Origin: DATKRB01 sp963794215
GTDB taxonomy: Bacteria > Actinomycetota > Acidimicrobiia > Acidimicrobiales > RAAP-2
Direction of reading: 5' to 3'
DNA: 64,000 nt
Assembly: GCA_963794215.1 (NCBI GenBank)
Contig: CAWCCQ010000003.1
Location: 248,001-312,000 of the forward strand
The notes beneath the pieces were generated by a model. It was not told where the DNA came from and made no database searches. It worked only from the letters and a program-made list of their open reading frames with translations. Every line of letters begins with the position of its first letter. Position 1 is the first letter of the stretch. Of the stretch, positions 18,405 through 25,531 are shown one piece after another. The position numbers were made by a program, and so were the translations under genes.

Positions 18405-18671
18405 GTGGTGACCAAGCGGTCGGTGTCCTTGGCGGATGAGGTAGCGGCGGCCGTCGAGACCGCAGCGCGTGAGGACGGCATGTCGTTCAGTGCCTGGCTG
18501 TCGAGTGCCGCTGAACGCCAGCTGCGGGTCCGTCAGGGCCTGCGCGGCGTGGCGGCGTGGGAAGCCGAGGCGGGGGACCTGACCGCCGAGGAGATCGCCG
18601 CCGGCGAAGCACTGCTGGCCCGCCTGCTTTCGGGTGTCTCGGGCATGGCGTCGAGGGTTCGGCGGCGCTGA
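18405..18671 (+). CDS. Ribbon-helix-helix antitoxin-like protein
   Basis: 88 residues. The N-terminal 45 residues (TKRSVSLADEVAAAVETAAR, then GMSFSAWLSSAAERQLR) match the CopG/VapB-type ribbon-helix-helix fold: a beta strand, a helix, a turn and a second helix with SAWLS. The rest is an acidic, then basic tail suited to toxin binding. GTG 18405 is chosen from the -10 spacing, and the adjacent GTG 18408 is equally possible. The stop overlaps the ATG of the PIN-like gene (TGATG), the classic type II toxin-antitoxin arrangement. Confidence 0.75.
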   Translation: MVTKRSVSLADEVAAAVETAAREDGMSFSAWLSSAAERQLRVRQGLRGVAAWEAEAGDLTAEEIAAGEALLARLLSGVSGMASRVRRR

Positions 18672-19066
18672 TGGCGGGCAGCCGTGCGGGCCTGGTCTAC
18701 GGGGTCGGGGCCCTGCGCGCCGCCGCCCGCGGTGAGCGCATGGTGTGGGCCCTGCACCGGGCCGCCCTGGCAAACGGGATCGTACCGATCGTGCCAGCCT
18801 CGGCGATCGCCGAGGCCTACCGCAGCGAGGCGCGCGGCGACCGCCTCGCGTCGTTGCTCGTCGGCGCAGAAGTCGAGGCGCTCTCCGGGGACGAAGCGAG
18901 ACGGACCGGCGAGCTGGCGGCAAGGGCCGATACCACCGACTTGGTGGCCGTCGAGGTGGCCGAGGCCGCCGACCGACGCAACTGCGCCGTCGTAGCGTCG
19001 CGTCAGACAGCGCTTCGCGGGGCGGCCGGGCTGCTCGGGCACGACCTCGTGCTCTACGCCGTCTGA
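18671..19066 (+). CDS. PIN-domain VapC-like protein lacking most catalytic acidic residues
   Basis: 131 residues, PIN-like fold of an actinobacterial VapC subfamily. It shows AGLVYGVGALRAAARGERMV, the helix 'WALHRAALANGIVPIVPASA', and the tail TDLVAVEVAEAADRRNCAVV. In related toxins the first motif is LVYDAGAL, the third TSDVVDA and the last TSDxxDL. Here the first Asp is Gly11, the second Asp of the third motif is Ala93 and the last is Arg111, so only E48 and D90 remain. RNase activity is therefore doubtful. The frame is uninterrupted and overlaps the antitoxin stop, so the pair is probably still expressed. Confidence 0.7.
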   Translation: MAGSRAGLVYGVGALRAAARGERMVWALHRAALANGIVPIVPASAIAEAYRSEARGDRLASLLVGAEVEALSGDEARRTGELAARADTTDLVAVEVAEAADRRNCAVVASRQTALRGAAGLLGHDLVLYAV

Positions 19067-19133
19067 TCTCCTCGCGACCCTCGCGACCCCCTGGGGCCTT
19101 CTCGACCCCTTCTCCCTTCGGACCGCCTCGCCG

Positions 19134-19317
19134 TCAGATGCCCGCCATCCGGCGAAGCCGGCGGTTGGCTCCGTTGAGCGCTCGTTCGACGCCGAACAGT
19201 TCGGCGGCCAGCTCTTCGTTGTTCTCAGCCCGCGCGGATTCGGCCGCTGCGGTGATCCGGCGGAGGATTCTCGTCGAGCGAGGAGTGGATGGCGGACAAC
19301 TCAGCACGCGACACCAT
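19134..19317 (-). CDS. Small conserved-looking protein, about 60 residues (frame broken)
   Basis: The start region MVSRAELSAIHSSLDE (from ATG 19317, or GTG 19314) lies in one frame. The rest, ILRRITAAAESARAENNEE with LAAELFGVERALNGANRRL and RRMAGI, continues in another frame to the stop at 19134. Joined by one indel near 19265-19275 they form a continuous amphipathic helical protein. It resembles a short actinobacterial family with an 'AAELxxVERxLxxAxRRL' pattern (recollection, not checked). CATGAT lies six bases before the ATG. It diverges from hisD. Function unknown. Confidence 0.6.
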
Positions 19318-19403
19318 CTCCCGATCATGACCGACAGACTCGAGGGCACCGGACCATGCGCCGTCGGCGCGTGGTGGCCAACCGGAGGCCCGGGCGGCGC
19401 CGG

Positions 19404-19409
19404 TAACAT
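19404..19409 (+). promoter_or_regulatory. -10 element TAACAT, promoter of the his operon
   Basis: TAACAT ends nine bases before the hisD ATG at 19419, leaving essentially no leader and therefore no room for a his attenuator or T-box. Confidence 0.5.
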
Positions 19410-19418
19410 TGGCGGCCC

Positions 19419-20699
19419 ATGGCGCTCACCCGGATCGACCTGCGCGGGTACTCGGGTTCCCTGGCCGACGCGTTGCCCAGGCCGGGCGACCCCGGGTCCG
19501 ACGTGCGCGAGACGGTGGCGGCCATTCTCGCCCGGGTCCGGGCCGAGGGCGACGACGCCCTCCGGGCGCTCACCGCCGAGCTCGACGGGGTGGAAGTCGG
19601 CGAGCTGGCGGTACCGAGCGGCGAGCTGGCAGCGGCGCTCGGGCGCATTCCGACCGCCCTACGCTCGGCGCTCGAGGTGGCCTATGGCCGGATCGGTGAC
19701 TACCACCGCCACGCGGCACCCGAACCCGGGCCCTACCGCTCGGGCGGGGTGACCGTGCGCGAGCTCCGCCGCCCCGTCGAGCGGGCGGGGTGCTACGCCC
19801 CCGGCGGTCGCGCCCGTTACCCCTCGACCGTGCTCATGTGCGCCGCCCCAGCCACGATGGCGGGGGTCGAGTCGATCGTCTTGTGCGTGCCCCCCGCGGC
19901 CGACGGGAAGATCGACGACGCCACCCTGGCCGCAGCGGCCATCGCCGGGGTCGACGAGGTCTACCGAGTCGGGGGCGCCCAGGCCATCGGGGCGATGGCC
20001 TACGGCACCGCCTCGATCGCGCCGGTCGACGTCATCGCCGGCCCGGGCAACCTCTACGTGGCGGAGGCCAAGCGCCAGGTCGCCGGGGTGGTCGGCGTGG
20101 CCTCAGCGTTCGCCGGACCTTCCGAGGTCGTGGTGGTGGCGGCGCCCGAGACCCCCGCCGTCCTGGCCGCCATCGATCTGGTCGTCCAGGCCGAGCACGG
20201 CCCGGACGGGTCGGCCTGGCTGGTGACCTGGTCCGAGGACAAGGCCGACGAGGTCGACAAGGAGGTCGACCGGATCGTCGATGCCTCGCCGCGCCGGTCC
20301 GACCTGCTCCAGACCCTGCGCACGGGCGGTCACCTCTGCTTGGTCGACGACCCGGCCGGGGCGGTCGCTCTGTCCAACGCCGTGGCGCCCGAGCACCTCG
20401 AGCTGCTGTGGGAGGGGGCCGAGGAGGTACTCCCCCTCGTGCGGGCCGCCGGTGCGGTCTTCGTCGGACCCTGGGCGCCGGCCAGCCTGGGTGACTACCT
20501 GGCCGGCCCGAACCACGTGCTGCCGACCAACCGCAGCGCGCGCTTCGCCTCCGCCCTGCGCACCGACGACTTCGTTCGCCACATCCACGCCGTGTGGGCC
20601 GACCGCTCGGCTATCGCCGAGCTCGGTCCGCACGTCATCACCCTGGCCGAGGTCGAGGGGTTGCCCGCGCACGCCGAGTCGATCCGGCTGCGATCGTGA
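19419..20699 (+). CDS. hisD: Histidinol dehydrogenase
   Basis: 426 residues. It oxidises L-histidinol to histidine with two NAD+. Landmarks are YAPGGRARYPSTVLMCAAPA, VDEVYRVGGAQAIGAMAYGT, DVIAGPGNLYVAEAKRQVAG, SEVVVVA, the catalytic Glu-His pair in VAPEHLEL, and 'AGPNHVLPT' near the end. The length is normal. It heads a tightly packed his operon; its stop overlaps the hisC start (GTGA). Confidence 0.96.
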   Translation: MALTRIDLRGYSGSLADALPRPGDPGSDVRETVAAILARVRAEGDDALRALTAELDGVEVGELAVPSGELAAALGRIPTALRSALEVAYGRIGDYHRHAAPEPGPYRSGGVTVRELRRPVERAGCYAPGGRARYPSTVLMCAAPATMAGVESIVLCVPPAADGKIDDATLAAAAIAGVDEVYRVGGAQAIGAMAYGTASIAPVDVIAGPGNLYVAEAKRQVAGVVGVASAFAGPSEVVVVAAPETPAVLAAIDLVVQAEHGPDGSAWLVTWSEDKADEVDKEVDRIVDASPRRSDLLQTLRTGGHLCLVDDPAGAVALSNAVAPEHLELLWEGAEEVLPLVRAAGAVFVGPWAPASLGDYLAGPNHVLPTNRSARFASALRTDDFVRHIHAVWADRSAIAELGPHVITLAEVEGLPAHAESIRLRS

Positions 20700-21783
20700 G
20701 CCCGCTTCCGGCCCTGCGTCCGGGCCTGCAGCTCGGTGCGGGCTACCACTCGCCCCAAGTACCGGCCGAGGTCAGGCTCAACACGAACGAGTCGCCCTTC
20801 GGGCCCCCCGCAGCCTTCGGCACCGCTCTTGCCGAGGAGCTCTCGCGCGTGGAGTTCCACCGCTATCCGGACCGCTCGGCCGGCGAGCTGCGTCGGGGTC
20901 TGGCCGAGCTGCACGGCGTGGCGACGGACCGCATCTTCTGCGCCAACGGATCCAACGAGGTGCTTCAGTGCCTCTTGCTGGCCTACGGCGGTCCGGGACG
21001 GCGGGCGCTGCTGTTCGAGCCGACCTATACGTTGCACGACCACATCAGCCGGCTGACCGGCACCGAGGTGATGGCCGCGCCCGCGATGCGGACTTTCGCA
21101 TCGACCCCGCGGCGGCCCTCGCCCTCATGGAGGGTGGCGAGCCCGCCGTGACCTTCGTCTGCTCGCCCAACAATCCGACGGGGATGTGCGAACGTCCCGA
21201 GGTGGTACGTGCCCTCCTGCACGGCCAGCCGGGCCTGCTGGTGGTGGACGAGGCCTACGGCCAGTTCGCCTCGTGGAGCGCGCTCGAGCTGACCCACGAA
21301 CCCCCCGACGGCGGCCCAGTGGGCGACACCCGCGCCTTAGCGGTGGTCCGGACGTTCTCCAAGACCTGGTCGATGGCGTCGGTGCGGCTCGGGTACGTCA
21401 TCGCCGATCCCGACGTGGTGGCCGCCTGCGAGGAGGTCGCACTCCCGTACCACCTGTCCGTCCCGACCCAGCTGGCCGGCATCGTGGCGCTGCGCTTCGC
21501 CGCCGAGATGGCCGACCGGGTCGCCACGATCGCCGCCGAGCGCGACCGCCTGGCCGACGCACTCGCTGCGTTGCCGGTCGACACCTGGCCCTCGGACGCC
21601 AACTTCATCCTGTTCCGCCCGAGGGAGCGGTCGGCGCACGCCCTCTGGCAGCGCCTGCTCGATCGGTCAGTCCTCGTGCGGGACTGCTCTACCTGGGTGG
21701 GCGTCGAGGGGTGCCTGCGGGTGACCGTCGGGACCCGCCCGGAGAACGACCGCTTCGTCGCGGCGATGAAAGAGAGCCTCTGA
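20696..21783 (+). CDS. hisC: Histidinol-phosphate aminotransferase (frame broken)
   Basis: GTG 20696 overlaps the hisD stop. PLP class I/II aminotransferase converting imidazole-acetol phosphate to histidinol phosphate. The first part (VRLNTNESPFGPP, HRYPDRSAGELR, NGSNEVLQCLLLA) runs in one frame to about 21080. Then RDADFRIDP and the rest (VCSPNNPTG, VVDEAYGQF, PLP lysine in TFSKTWSMASVRLGY, VTVGTRPENDRF) run one frame back. One C lost from the CCC at 21080-21082 fits exactly and gives 362 residues. Confidence 0.92.
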
Positions 21784-22400
21784 TGCCCGGCGCACCCGAC
21801 ACCACCCACCAACGCCGGGCCAGCCGACGCAGGGTCACCAAAGAGACCGTGGTCGAGGCCGAGCTTGTCCTCGACGGCACCGGGTCCGCGCAGGTTGCGA
21901 CCGGGCTGCCCTTCTTCGACCACATGGTCGAGCAGCTCGGGCGGCATGGCGGCTTCGACCTCCGGGTACAGGCGGAAGGCGACCTCGAGGTCGACGCCCA
22001 CCACACGGTCGAGGACGTCGGCATCGTGCTTGGCGGCTGTCTCGCCGAGGCGCTCGGCGACAAGGCGGGGATCCGGCGCTTCGCCTCCTTGGCGTTGCCG
22101 CTCGACGAGGCCCTCGTCGAGGTGGCCCTCGACCTGTCGGGACGCCCGTACCTGGCCTACGCCGTGGACTTCGCCCCCGACACGCCCGGGCTGGGCTCAC
22201 CACCCTTCGTGCCCCAGCTCGCCGAGGAATTCTGGCGCGCGTTCGCCACCTCGGGCGCCCTCACCCTTCATGTCCGCCTCCGAGAGGGCAAGAACACCCA
22301 TCACGTGGTCGAAGCCACCTTCAAGGGCGTCGCTCGGGCGCTACGTGACGCGGTCCGGGTGGAAGGAGAGGGCGTCCCTTCGACCAAGGGCTCCCTGTGA
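21783..22400 (+). CDS. hisB: Imidazoleglycerol-phosphate dehydratase
   Basis: 205 residues. It dehydrates IGP to imidazole-acetol phosphate, a Mn2+-dependent step. The metal-binding repeats are FFDHMVEQLGRHGGFD with DAHHTVEDVGIVLG, and 'REGKNTHHVVEATFKG' near the end. This is the monofunctional actinobacterial form without the histidinol phosphatase domain. ATG 21783 overlaps the hisC stop (TGATG). Confidence 0.96.
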   Translation: MPGAPDTTHQRRASRRRVTKETVVEAELVLDGTGSAQVATGLPFFDHMVEQLGRHGGFDLRVQAEGDLEVDAHHTVEDVGIVLGGCLAEALGDKAGIRRFASLALPLDEALVEVALDLSGRPYLAYAVDFAPDTPGLGSPPFVPQLAEEFWRAFATSGALTLHVRLREGKNTHHVVEATFKGVARALRDAVRVEGEGVPSTKGSL

Positions 22401-23107
22401 GCCCCCGCGTCGATCGGACCGCGGAGCCCGACCAGCACCCCGCCACGCGCATTGCCGTGCTCGACTACGGCATCGGCAACCTGCGCTCAGCGGAAAAGGC
22501 CCTCCAGCACCTGGGGGCCGACGCGGCGCTCGTACGCGACCCAGCGCAGGTCGAGGGGGCAGCGGGCGTCGTCCTGCCGGGTGTCGGGAACTTCGCCGCT
22601 TGCGCCGATGCCCTGCGGGCCAGCGGGCTGGATGCGGCGGCGCTCGCCGCCATCGAGTCGGGCACCCCCTTCTTCGGGGTGTGCATCGGCTTCCAACTGC
22701 TCTACGAACGCTCCGAAGAGAGCCCCGGTGCTCGGGGCCTGGGCGTGCTGCGCGGCTCGGTACGTCGATTGCCGGCCGGGGTGAAGCACCCACAGATGCA
22801 GTGGAACCCCCTCGTCCGGCGTCCAGGACGCCGAGCGGGAATGCTCGAGGGACTGGCCGGGGCTCCGTGGGTCTACTTCGTGCACTCCTTCGCCCCCGAC
22901 ATCGGCGAGGAGACGGTGGCCGAATGCGAGTACGGGGGCCCGGTGGCTGCGGCAGCGGAGCGCGAGAACGTCTGGGGTGCCCAGTTCCACCCCGAAAAGT
23001 CCGGCACGGTCGGCCTGGCCATCCTGGCCAACTTCGTCCGGCGTTGCGCCCATCGCGACGGGGGCACCCCGGTGGGCGGCCCCGCCGCCGCGCCGGTCCC
23101 GAGCTGA
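22397..23107 (+). CDS. hisH: Imidazole glycerol phosphate synthase, glutaminase subunit
   Basis: 236 residues, class I glutamine amidotransferase supplying ammonia to HisF. It has IAVLDYGIGNLRSAEKAL, VLPGVGNFAA, the nucleophile Cys in FFGVCIGFQLL, and the His/Glu of the triad in AQFHPEKSG. An N-terminal extension of about 18 residues and a Gly/Pro/Ala tail lie outside the fold. GTG 22397 overlaps the hisB stop. Confidence 0.95.
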   Translation: MSPRVDRTAEPDQHPATRIAVLDYGIGNLRSAEKALQHLGADAALVRDPAQVEGAAGVVLPGVGNFAACADALRASGLDAAALAAIESGTPFFGVCIGFQLLYERSEESPGARGLGVLRGSVRRLPAGVKHPQMQWNPLVRRPGRRAGMLEGLAGAPWVYFVHSFAPDIGEETVAECEYGGPVAAAAERENVWGAQFHPEKSGTVGLAILANFVRRCAHRDGGTPVGGPAAAPVPS

Positions 23108-23862
23108 TGGAGCTCCTGCCGGCGATCGATCTGCGGGCCGGGCGGGCGGTCCGCTTAGAGCAGGGGGACTTCGAGCGCGAGCGACCCTTCGGGGATCCAC
23201 TCGGCGTGGCGGACAAATTCGCCGCTGCCGGTGCCCGCTGGCTCCACGTCGTGGATCTCGACGCCGCCCGCGACGGGGGAGCGGCCAACCGGCCGATGGT
23301 GCTCGCCATCGCCCAGCGGACCGGGTTGTCCGTCCAGACCGGCGGCGGGGTCCGCAGCGAGCAGGATGTCGCCGAGCTGATCGGCGGCGGCATCCGCCGG
23401 GTCGTTCTCGGCACGGCAGCCCTCGAGGATCCCGAGCTCCTCGTCCGCTGCGGGCGGCAGTTCCCCGGCCAGGTGGCGCTCGGGCTCGATTACCGCACGC
23501 GGCCCGACGGGGTACGCGAGGCCGCGGTGCGTGGGTGGACCCAGGGTTCGGGTCAGGCCATCGACGAGGTGCTCGACAGCGTGGCATCGATGCCCCTCGC
23601 CGCGGTGGTGGCCACCGCAATCGAGCGCGACGGCACGCTCGGCGGGCCCGACCTCGCCGGCCTGGGCGTGCTCCTCGACGCGACCGCGCTCCCCGTGGTC
23701 GCCTCGGGCGGGGTGGCCACGACCGACGATCTGCGTGCGCTGGCGCAATTGCGTTCCCCTCGTCGTTCTCGCCGCCTGGCCGGCGTGGTGGTCGGCCGTG
23801 CCCTGCTCGATGGCAGCCTCAAGCTCGAGGAGGCGATCGCCGCGTGCGCCACGTCCGAGTGA
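23107..23862 (+). CDS. hisA: Phosphoribosylformimino-5-aminoimidazole carboxamide ribotide isomerase
   Basis: 251 residues, (beta/alpha)8 barrel catalysing the Amadori rearrangement in histidine synthesis. It has LLPAIDLRAGRAVRLEQGDF (catalytic Asp in AIDL), VVDLDAARDG, 'VQTGGGVRSEQDV' and IERDGTLGGPDL with VASGGVATTDDL. In many actinobacteria one enzyme, PriA, also does the TrpF reaction. Here a separate trpF is present at 31125, so a dedicated HisA is likely (inference). ATG 23107 overlaps the hisH stop, and the 3' end overlaps hisF by 19 bases. Confidence 0.93.
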   Translation: MELLPAIDLRAGRAVRLEQGDFERERPFGDPLGVADKFAAAGARWLHVVDLDAARDGGAANRPMVLAIAQRTGLSVQTGGGVRSEQDVAELIGGGIRRVVLGTAALEDPELLVRCGRQFPGQVALGLDYRTRPDGVREAAVRGWTQGSGQAIDEVLDSVASMPLAAVVATAIERDGTLGGPDLAGLGVLLDATALPVVASGGVATTDDLRALAQLRSPRRSRRLAGVVVGRALLDGSLKLEEAIAACATSE

Positions 23863-24608
23863 TCCCCTGCCTCGACGTCACCGGTGGACGGGTCGTCAAG
23901 GGTGTGCAGTTCGTCGACCTCGTTGACGCCGGCGACCCGGTCGAGCTGGCGGCCCGCTACGACGCCGAGGGCGCAGACGAGCTGACCTTTCTCGACATCA
24001 CCGCGTCCTCCGAGGAGCGCGACACGATGGTGTCGGTGGTGGAGCGGACCGCCGAGCAGGTCTTCATCCCCCTCACCGTCGGCGGGGGCGTGCGCGCCAC
24101 GCCCGACGCCCGGCGTCTCCTGCGTGCCGGTGCCGAAAAGGTGGGCGTCAACACCGCGGCGCTGCAACGCCCCGAGCTGGTCGCCGAGTTGAGCGCCGAG
24201 TTCGGCGCCCAGTGCGTGGTGGTGGCCATCGATGCGCGCGCCGCTGGCGGTGGGTGGCAGGTCTTCACCCATGGCGGCCGCCAGAGCACGGGCATCGACG
24301 CCGTGGGGTGGGCGGTGCGCTGCGCCGAGCTGGGGGCCGGCGAAATCCTGCTCACCTCGATGGATCGCGACGGGACCCGTGACGGGTTCGATCTCGCGCT
24401 GACCCGGGCCGTCGTCGAGTCCGTCGACATCCCAGTGGTCGCCTCGGGCGGCGTCGGTTCGCTCGAACACTTGGTCGAAGGAGCACTCGTGGGGGGTGCC
24501 GACGCTGTCCTGGCCGCCTCGATCTTCCACCGCCGCGAGCACACGGTGGCCGAAGCCAAGGCGTTCATGGCTGGGCGGGGGGTGGCGGTCCGACCGCCCG
24601 AACCCTAA
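23844..24608 (+). CDS. hisF: Imidazole glycerol phosphate synthase, cyclase subunit
   Basis: 254 residues, (beta/alpha)8 barrel that takes ammonia from HisH to form IGP and AICAR. It has VIPCLDVTGGRVVKGVQF (catalytic Asp), ELTFLDITASSEERDTM, 'LTVGGGVRATPDA', the second catalytic Asp in LTSMDRDGTRDGFDL, and VASGGVGSLEHL. GTG 23844 gives the standard N-terminus RHVRVIPCLDV. The operon pauses here: the next gene starts 109 bases later with its own promoter-like element. Confidence 0.95.
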   Translation: MRHVRVIPCLDVTGGRVVKGVQFVDLVDAGDPVELAARYDAEGADELTFLDITASSEERDTMVSVVERTAEQVFIPLTVGGGVRATPDARRLLRAGAEKVGVNTAALQRPELVAELSAEFGAQCVVVAIDARAAGGGWQVFTHGGRQSTGIDAVGWAVRCAELGAGEILLTSMDRDGTRDGFDLALTRAVVESVDIPVVASGGVGSLEHLVEGALVGGADAVLAASIFHRREHTVAEAKAFMAGRGVAVRPPEP

Positions 24609-24705
24609 GCGGCCCGCTCGGGCTCGGCCGCGGGTGTACCCCGGTTTGCTGGAGAACCGTGGCCTGGACCCTGGCAGCGTTGACGGAGCGACGCCGGCGA
24701 TGCGG

Positions 24706-24711
24706 TACCGT
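24706..24711 (+). promoter_or_regulatory. -10 element TACCGT, promoter of the GroES-like gene
   Basis: TACCGT ends six bases before GTG 24718. A TTGACG at 24680-24685 could be a -35, but the 20-base spacer is longer than usual. Confidence 0.45.
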
Positions 24712-24717
24712 GCGAGT

Positions 24718-25062
24718 GTGGCAACCAACCCATCGGCCCAGCCCGGAGAGCCCAAGCAGCCCATCACGGTGCTCTTCGACCGAGTACTGGTGCAGGTGTC
24801 GGCGGCCGAGGGTGAGCGCCGGTCGCGATCGGGGATCCTGATCCCTGCCACCGCCCAGGTGTCGCGCCGGCTGGCCTGGGCCGATACCGTCGCCGTCGGG
24901 CCGCACGTCCGGGCGATCAAGGTAGGCGACAAGGTGCTCTTTAACCCCGAGGACCGCTTCGAGGTCGAGGTCCACGGGGACGAGTACGTGATCTTGCGCG
25001 AGCGCGACATCCACGCGGTGGCCACCGAGCGGATCGACAGCGGGACCGGGCTCTACCTCTGA
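24718..25062 (+). CDS. GroES-like (Cpn10-fold) protein, actinobacterial paralogue
   Basis: 114 residues. The Cpn10 pattern is clear: ITVLFDRVLVQVSAAEG, SGILIPATAQ, WADTVAVGPHVRAIKVGDKV, EVEVHGDEYVILRERDIHAV. Compared with GroES it has an insert ERRSR before the mobile-loop position and a C-terminal extension ATERIDSGTGLYL. Such paralogues occur in actinobacteria apart from groEL, and their partner is unknown. GTG 24718 is chosen because TACCGT lies six bases upstream; ATG 24700 is in frame. It sits between hisF and hisI and reaches hisI with one base between stop and start codons. Confidence 0.83.
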   Translation: MATNPSAQPGEPKQPITVLFDRVLVQVSAAEGERRSRSGILIPATAQVSRRLAWADTVAVGPHVRAIKVGDKVLFNPEDRFEVEVHGDEYVILRERDIHAVATERIDSGTGLYL

Positions 25063-25063
25063 G

Positions 25064-25531
25064 ATGCCATCGACCTCGGAGACCTCTAGGGTGGCGTCGA
25101 CCCCGAGCGCTGGTCCCGACGACCCCGGGGCCGTGGCCGCACCCCTCGAGGTGGACGACGCCGTCCTCGCCGACGTGGACTTCGCCAAAGAGGCCCTCTT
25201 GCCCGCCGTGATCCAAGACGCGGACGACGGCACGGTGCTAATGGTCGGGTTCATGGACGCCGAGGCACTTCGCCGGACCCTGTCGAGCGGTCGAACGTGG
25301 TTCTGGAGCCGTAGCCGGCGCGAGTACTGGCAGAAGGGGGAGACCTCCGGGGACCGCCAGTACGTGCGCGAGGTGCGGCTCGATTGTGACGGCGACACCG
25401 TCGTGGTGCTCGTCGACCAGCACGGACGCGGCGCGTGTCACACCGGCGAGCGCTCGTGCTTCTACCGGACGCTCGCCAAGGGACCCGGCCGGCCGCTCCA
25501 CGCCACGGGGCCGACCGACCACCGCGGGTGA
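25064..25531 (+). CDS. hisI: Phosphoribosyl-AMP cyclohydrolase
   Basis: 155 residues. It opens the adenine ring of PR-AMP in histidine synthesis. The core has LLPAVIQDADDGTVLMVGFM, WFWSRSRREYWQKGETSG, the metal-binding DCDGD, and 'VDQHGRGACHTGERSCFYR' with the Zn-binding Cys residues. There is no fused HisE domain. The first 30 residues are unconserved, and a later GTG is possible. ATG 25064 follows the GroES-like stop directly, and the stop overlaps the trpE GTG. Confidence 0.94.
   Translation: MPSTSETSRVASTPSAGPDDPGAVAAPLEVDDAVLADVDFAKEALLPAVIQDADDGTVLMVGFMDAEALRRTLSSGRTWFWSRSRREYWQKGETSGDRQYVREVRLDCDGDTVVVLVDQHGRGACHTGERSCFYRTLAKGPGRPLHATGPTDHRG

Noticed and set aside
19404..19418. his attenuator or T-box before hisD
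   Set aside because: The -10 element lies nine bases from the start codon, so there is no leader long enough for attenuation.
20281..20699. Upstream extension of the frame containing the second half of hisC
   Set aside because: It runs through hisD in a different frame. The true hisC start is the GTG at 20696, and the frame difference is the indel near 21081.
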